Below, in pieces: positions 60,977-64,000 of a stretch of DNA of 64,000 bases. The stretch is from Rhizobium esperanzae. Lineage in GTDB: Bacteria > Pseudomonadota > Alphaproteobacteria > Rhizobiales > Rhizobiaceae. The stretch is from the NCBI RefSeq assembly GCF_002204185.1, contig NZ_MXPU01000025.1, positions 1 through 64,000 of the forward strand, written 5' to 3'. Each line of letters begins with the position of its first letter. Within the stretch, counting starts at the first letter, position 1. The notes under the pieces were generated by a model. That model ran no database searches, was not told the DNA's origin, and worked only from the letters and a program-made list of their open reading frames with translations. The position numbers and the translations under genes were made by a program.

Positions 60977-61666
60977 TCATTGTTTTTGCCGGCCAGCGCC
61001 GCCCGCTGCCCGGGACTGACCGCCAATACGGTACTGTTCGAGCATCTTTGCGCGCTTCACTACACCCTCACCCGCCTGCCCTGCAAGCACTGCGGCATGG
61101 ATAAAAGCATTCTGGCCCATCAGGCCTTCCATTTCGCTCTCCGAGAAGAAACGGTAGGAAGGTATCTCCTCCTCGGTCTCCATTCCGAGGTGCCAGGCCT
61201 TGCGGGCCTGGTCGATTTTTCGCACTCCATCATCCGCTGCGTCAGTCGCGTGAAACACCGCAAGGGCTGCTCCACTTCTGACCGCGGCATCCACTTTCGA
61301 GGCGCCGCTGACGAACTGGCCGGCCTTGCGCGCCATGTTCATCATCTGCATCACTTGCGCCGCCAGCAGCCGGTCGACGCTTGCGCCGAGATCGTCCGCC
61401 GCCTTCACGTCCGCTTTCAGCGCCCGGGCGAACAGCTTTTTCGCCACCGCCCTGTCGACCAGCGACCGGTCTGCCTTCACCCAGCAGCCGCGTCCCGGAA
61501 GCTCGCGCTTCAGGTCGGCGACGACGGTTCCGTCGGGAGCCGCGACGAAGCGGATCAGCTCTTCCGGCGATCCGCTTTCGCGCGTCACGATGCACATGCG
61601 TCCGTTCACGTCATACCCTGCAAGATCGTCGTCCTCGGGATGAACGTTCGGCTCATGCGCGGTCAT
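60977..61666 (-). CDS. YlxR/DUF448 and L7Ae-like RNA-binding protein
   Basis: A 229-residue protein with two domains. Residues of about 20-90 are YlxR/DUF448 (RMCIVTRESGSPEELIRFV and PGRGCWVKAD); residues of about 105-200 resemble an L7Ae-type RNA-binding fold (LLAAQVMQMMNMARKAGQFV and SGASKVDAAVRSG). In alphaproteobacteria this gene sits between nusA and infB and is thought to act in RNA or ribosome biology. The ATG at 61666 overlaps the nusA stop; ATG 61669 is equally possible. AGGA lies six bases before 61666. Confidence 0.85.
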   Translation of the reverse strand: MTAHEPNVHPEDDDLAGYDVNGRMCIVTRESGSPEELIRFVAAPDGTVVADLKRELPGRGCWVKADRSLVDRAVAKKLFARALKADVKAADDLGASVDRLLAAQVMQMMNMARKAGQFVSGASKVDAAVRSGAALAVFHATDAADDGVRKIDQARKAWHLGMETEEEIPSYRFFSESEMEGLMGQNAFIHAAVLAGQAGEGVVKRAKMLEQYRIGGQSRAAGGAGRQKQ

Positions 61667-63267
61667 CATGCTTCCTGTTCGGCTTCGGTGACCTCTTCTT
61701 CGGTCCCCTTCGCCAGGTCCTCTTCGGTGATCCAGCCGGCCGCGAGGCGCGCCTGCACGATCATCTGCTCGGCCTCGACACGCGAAACGTCGAACTTCGA
61801 GAACAGGCCTTCGAACTTCTTCGTTTCGCCGTTCTTGCGTTCGCTCCAGCCGACGAGATCGTCGGCCGCACAACCGGCGAAATCCTCGATCGTCTTGATG
61901 CCGTCCTCGCCGAGCGCCACCATCATCTGGGCGGTCATGCCGTCGATCTGGCGCAGCTCGTCCTCAACGCCAAGCGCCTTGCGCTTCTCGTCCATCTCGG
62001 CTTCGAGACGCTCGAGGAATTCGCGGGCGCGCTGCTGGATTTCCTGCGCCGTCTCTTCGTCGAAACCGTCGATCGAGGAGATTTCGTCGAGATCGACATA
62101 GGCAAGTTCTTCGACGGCGGCAAAGCCTTCCGACGCCAGAACCTGGCCGACCATCTCGTCGACGTCGAGCGAATCCATGAACAGGTTGGTGCGCTCGTTG
62201 AATTCCTTCTGACGGCGTTCCGATTCCTCGGCCTCCGTCATGATGTCGATGTCCCAGCCGGTCAGCTGCGAAGCGAGGCGGACGTTCTGGCCGCGGCGGC
62301 CGATCGCAAGCGACAGCTGCTCGTCGGGAACGACGACTTCGATGCGCTCGGCGTCCTCATCGAGAACGACCTTGGCCACTTCCGCCGGCTGCAGGGCGTT
62401 GACGACGAAGGTCGCCGGGTCCTGGCTCCAGGGGATGATGTCGATCTTCTCACCCTGGAGTTCGCCGACGACGGCCTGGACGCGCGAACCGCGCATACCG
62501 ACGCAGGCGCCGACCGGATCGATCGAACTGTCGTTCGAGATCACCGCGATCTTGGCGCGCGAGCCCGGATCACGGGCGACCGACTTCACCTGGATGATGC
62601 CGTCGTAGATCTCGGGCACTTCCATGGTGAAGAGCTTCACCATGAACTGCGGATGGGTACGCGACAGGAAGATCTGCGGACCGCGCTGCTCGCGACGGAC
62701 ATCATATACGTATGCACGGACGCGATCGCCATAGCGCACGTTCTCGCGCGGGATCATTTCGTCGCGGCGGATGATGCCTTCACCGCGCCCGAGGTCGACG
62801 ATGACGTTGCCGTATTCGACACGCTTGACGGTGCCGTTGACGATTTCGCCAACGCGATCCTTGAATTCGTCGAACTGGCGGTCGCGCTCGGCTTCACGCA
62901 CCTTCTGTACGATCACCTGCTTGGCGGACTGTGCGGCGATGCGGCCGAAATCCATCGGCGGCAGCGGATCGGCGATGAAATCACCAAGGGCTGCGTCCGG
63001 ATTGCGGTCGCGGGCAAGTTCCAGCGGGATCTGCGTCGAATAATCCTCGGCCTTGTCGACCACTTCGAGCAGGCGCTGCAGACGGATTTCACCGGTCTTC
63101 GGATTGATGTCGGCCCGGATGTTGGATTCGGTGCCGTAACGCGAGCGCGCCGCCTTCTGGATGGCATCGGCCATTGCGGCAAGCACGATCTCCCGGTCGA
63201 TGACTTTTTCGCGCGCCACTGCATCTGCGATCTGCAGAAGTTCGAGCCGGTTCGCACTGACTGCCAT
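61666..63267 (-). CDS. nusA: Transcription termination/antitermination factor NusA
   Basis: A 533-residue RNA polymerase-binding factor. The N-terminal domain (1-125) binds polymerase; an S1 domain follows (IVNGTVKRVEYGNVIVDLGR near 137), then KH1 and KH2 with GACVGMRGSRVQAVVGEL near 251 and LAIGRRGQNVRLASQLTGWD near 319. Two C-terminal acidic repeats follow (LASEGFAAVEELAYV and MVALGEDGIKTIEDFAGCAA), as in proteobacterial NusA that contacts the alpha subunit or N proteins. It lies 60 bp after rimP and overlaps the next gene at its stop codon. Confidence 0.97.
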   Translation of the reverse strand: MAVSANRLELLQIADAVAREKVIDREIVLAAMADAIQKAARSRYGTESNIRADINPKTGEIRLQRLLEVVDKAEDYSTQIPLELARDRNPDAALGDFIADPLPPMDFGRIAAQSAKQVIVQKVREAERDRQFDEFKDRVGEIVNGTVKRVEYGNVIVDLGRGEGIIRRDEMIPRENVRYGDRVRAYVYDVRREQRGPQIFLSRTHPQFMVKLFTMEVPEIYDGIIQVKSVARDPGSRAKIAVISNDSSIDPVGACVGMRGSRVQAVVGELQGEKIDIIPWSQDPATFVVNALQPAEVAKVVLDEDAERIEVVVPDEQLSLAIGRRGQNVRLASQLTGWDIDIMTEAEESERRQKEFNERTNLFMDSLDVDEMVGQVLASEGFAAVEELAYVDLDEISSIDGFDEETAQEIQQRAREFLERLEAEMDEKRKALGVEDELRQIDGMTAQMMVALGEDGIKTIEDFAGCAADDLVGWSERKNGETKKFEGLFSKFDVSRVEAEQMIVQARLAAGWITEEDLAKGTEEEVTEAEQEA

Positions 63268-63327
63268 TGTTTTGTTTCTCCGTCTTTACTCCAGGGTTCC
63301 CGTCCCTGGGAGCGGTCTGTTGATCGG

Positions 63328-63933
63328 TTATTCCTGGTCGTCTGCTTCGTTCTGGTTCGCGGCCTGCGCTTTCGCCAGCTTGTCGGCGCGCAACGCATCG
63401 CGGATCAGATCGTCGGTCAGAATGAGCTTCGCATCGCTAAGCGCCGTGAAGGGAATGACGACCTTCTGCTCTTCCCCATAGGCGACCTGGTCACGCTCGA
63501 GCGTGAATCCATCGGCGTCTGCTTCGACGATCTTGCCGCGGAAGCGTTTGCGGTTGCCGATCATGATCGACGTTTCGCACTTTACAAGGTGGCCTTGCCA
63601 GCGGACGAAATCGGATTTCCGCACCATCGGACGGTCGATGCCGGGCGAAGACACCTCGAGATGATACTCTTTATCGATCGGATCTTCCACATCGAGGACG
63701 GGAGAAATCGCCATCGAGACTTCTTCGCAGTCCTGAACCGTCATCGTGCCGTCATTGCGCTCGGCCATCACCTGCATCGTCGCGCCGTTCTGGTTCAGCA
63801 TGCGCACGCGGATCAGCCGGAAACCCATGCCGACGAGAACGGGTTCGATGATATCTGCCAGACGCTGGTCGAGCCCGGTTTCGGTAATCAGCCGCGGCTC
63901 AAGTTCGTTGTCTGCGTTTGTCATGTCCGACAA
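63328..63933 (-). CDS. rimP: Ribosome maturation factor RimP
   Basis: A 201-residue 30S assembly factor. N-terminal LADIIEPVLVGMGFRLIRVR near 25-44 and ISPVLDVEDPIDKEYHLEVSSPGIDRPMVR near 93-122 are diagnostic. GAGGAG lies six bases before a TTG at 63933, while ATG 63924 is 15 bases from that site, so the TTG is the better start (MSDMTNADNE). It is the first gene of the rimP-nusA-ylxR-infB-rbfA-truB block; its promoter is probably in the last 70 bases of the window. Confidence 0.94.
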   Translation of the reverse strand: MSDMTNADNELEPRLITETGLDQRLADIIEPVLVGMGFRLIRVRMLNQNGATMQVMAERNDGTMTVQDCEEVSMAISPVLDVEDPIDKEYHLEVSSPGIDRPMVRKSDFVRWQGHLVKCETSIMIGNRKRFRGKIVEADADGFTLERDQVAYGEEQKVVIPFTALSDAKLILTDDLIRDALRADKLAKAQAANQNEADDQE

Positions 63934-64000
63934 GCGGCGCTCCTCGCAATTTCAAGCTGTTCAGGCGATCGAGCTAATAAAAAAGAGCGGGTCCTTGCGG

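Overview
The window looks like chromosome of a fast-growing Rhizobium of the R. leguminosarum / R. etli / R. phaseoli type. The reasons are the high GC content, the 5S rRNA followed by tRNA-fMet at the end of an rRNA operon, the irr-fabA-fabB-fabI block, the rimP-nusA-ylxR-infB-rbfA-truB-rpsO-pnp block, and a polysaccharide cluster matching the Sinorhizobium meliloti uxs1-uxe-aps genes. The strain cannot be named from the sequence. I ran no database searches; family names come from motifs recognised by eye.

Layout. 1-340: the 3' end of 5S rRNA and an initiator tRNA. 342-3761: a large stand-alone superfamily 1 helicase. 3762-5986: AT-rich intergenic DNA, a LuxR-type regulator with a degenerate receiver domain, and a small exported protein. 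5987-11380: an operon that makes UDP-xylose and UDP-arabinose and polymerises a pentose-containing exopolysaccharide (uxs1, uxe, apsS, apsH1, apsE). 11446-16777: a substrate-binding protein without its own permeases, divergent from a LacI-type regulator, a DUF2264 protein and a 2-hydroxyacid dehydrogenase.

16787-34148 is the most interesting part. A TetR-type regulator gene sits between a four-gene oxidoreductase/isomerase/DUF993 operon and a seven-gene carbohydrate ABC-transporter operon. Further on lies uxaC-uxuB for uronate breakdown. I see one 16-bp motif, GTAAC-N6-GTT(A/C), 60-62 bp before the start codon of the first gene of each of these three operons. This suggests one regulon for uptake and catabolism of an unusual sugar or uronoside.

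34251-39012: slyX, gabD-gabT with a divergent regulator that fuses MerR, XRE and cupin domains, and a short RNase D. 39238-48202: a low-complexity protein of unknown function, rpsA, cmk, a FYDLN-acid protein, tRNA-Ala(GGC) and several small membrane or exported proteins. 48219-51543: irr and the fabA-fabB-fabI fatty-acid genes. 51637-63933: an RsmC-like methyltransferase, then the translation and RNA-processing block pnp, rpsO, an exported hydrolase, truB, rbfA, infB, ylxR, nusA and rimP, all on the minus strand. Two REP/RIME-like palindromes (22192 and 52672) lie in intergenic DNA. I saw no CRISPR array, insertion sequence, prophage or origin.
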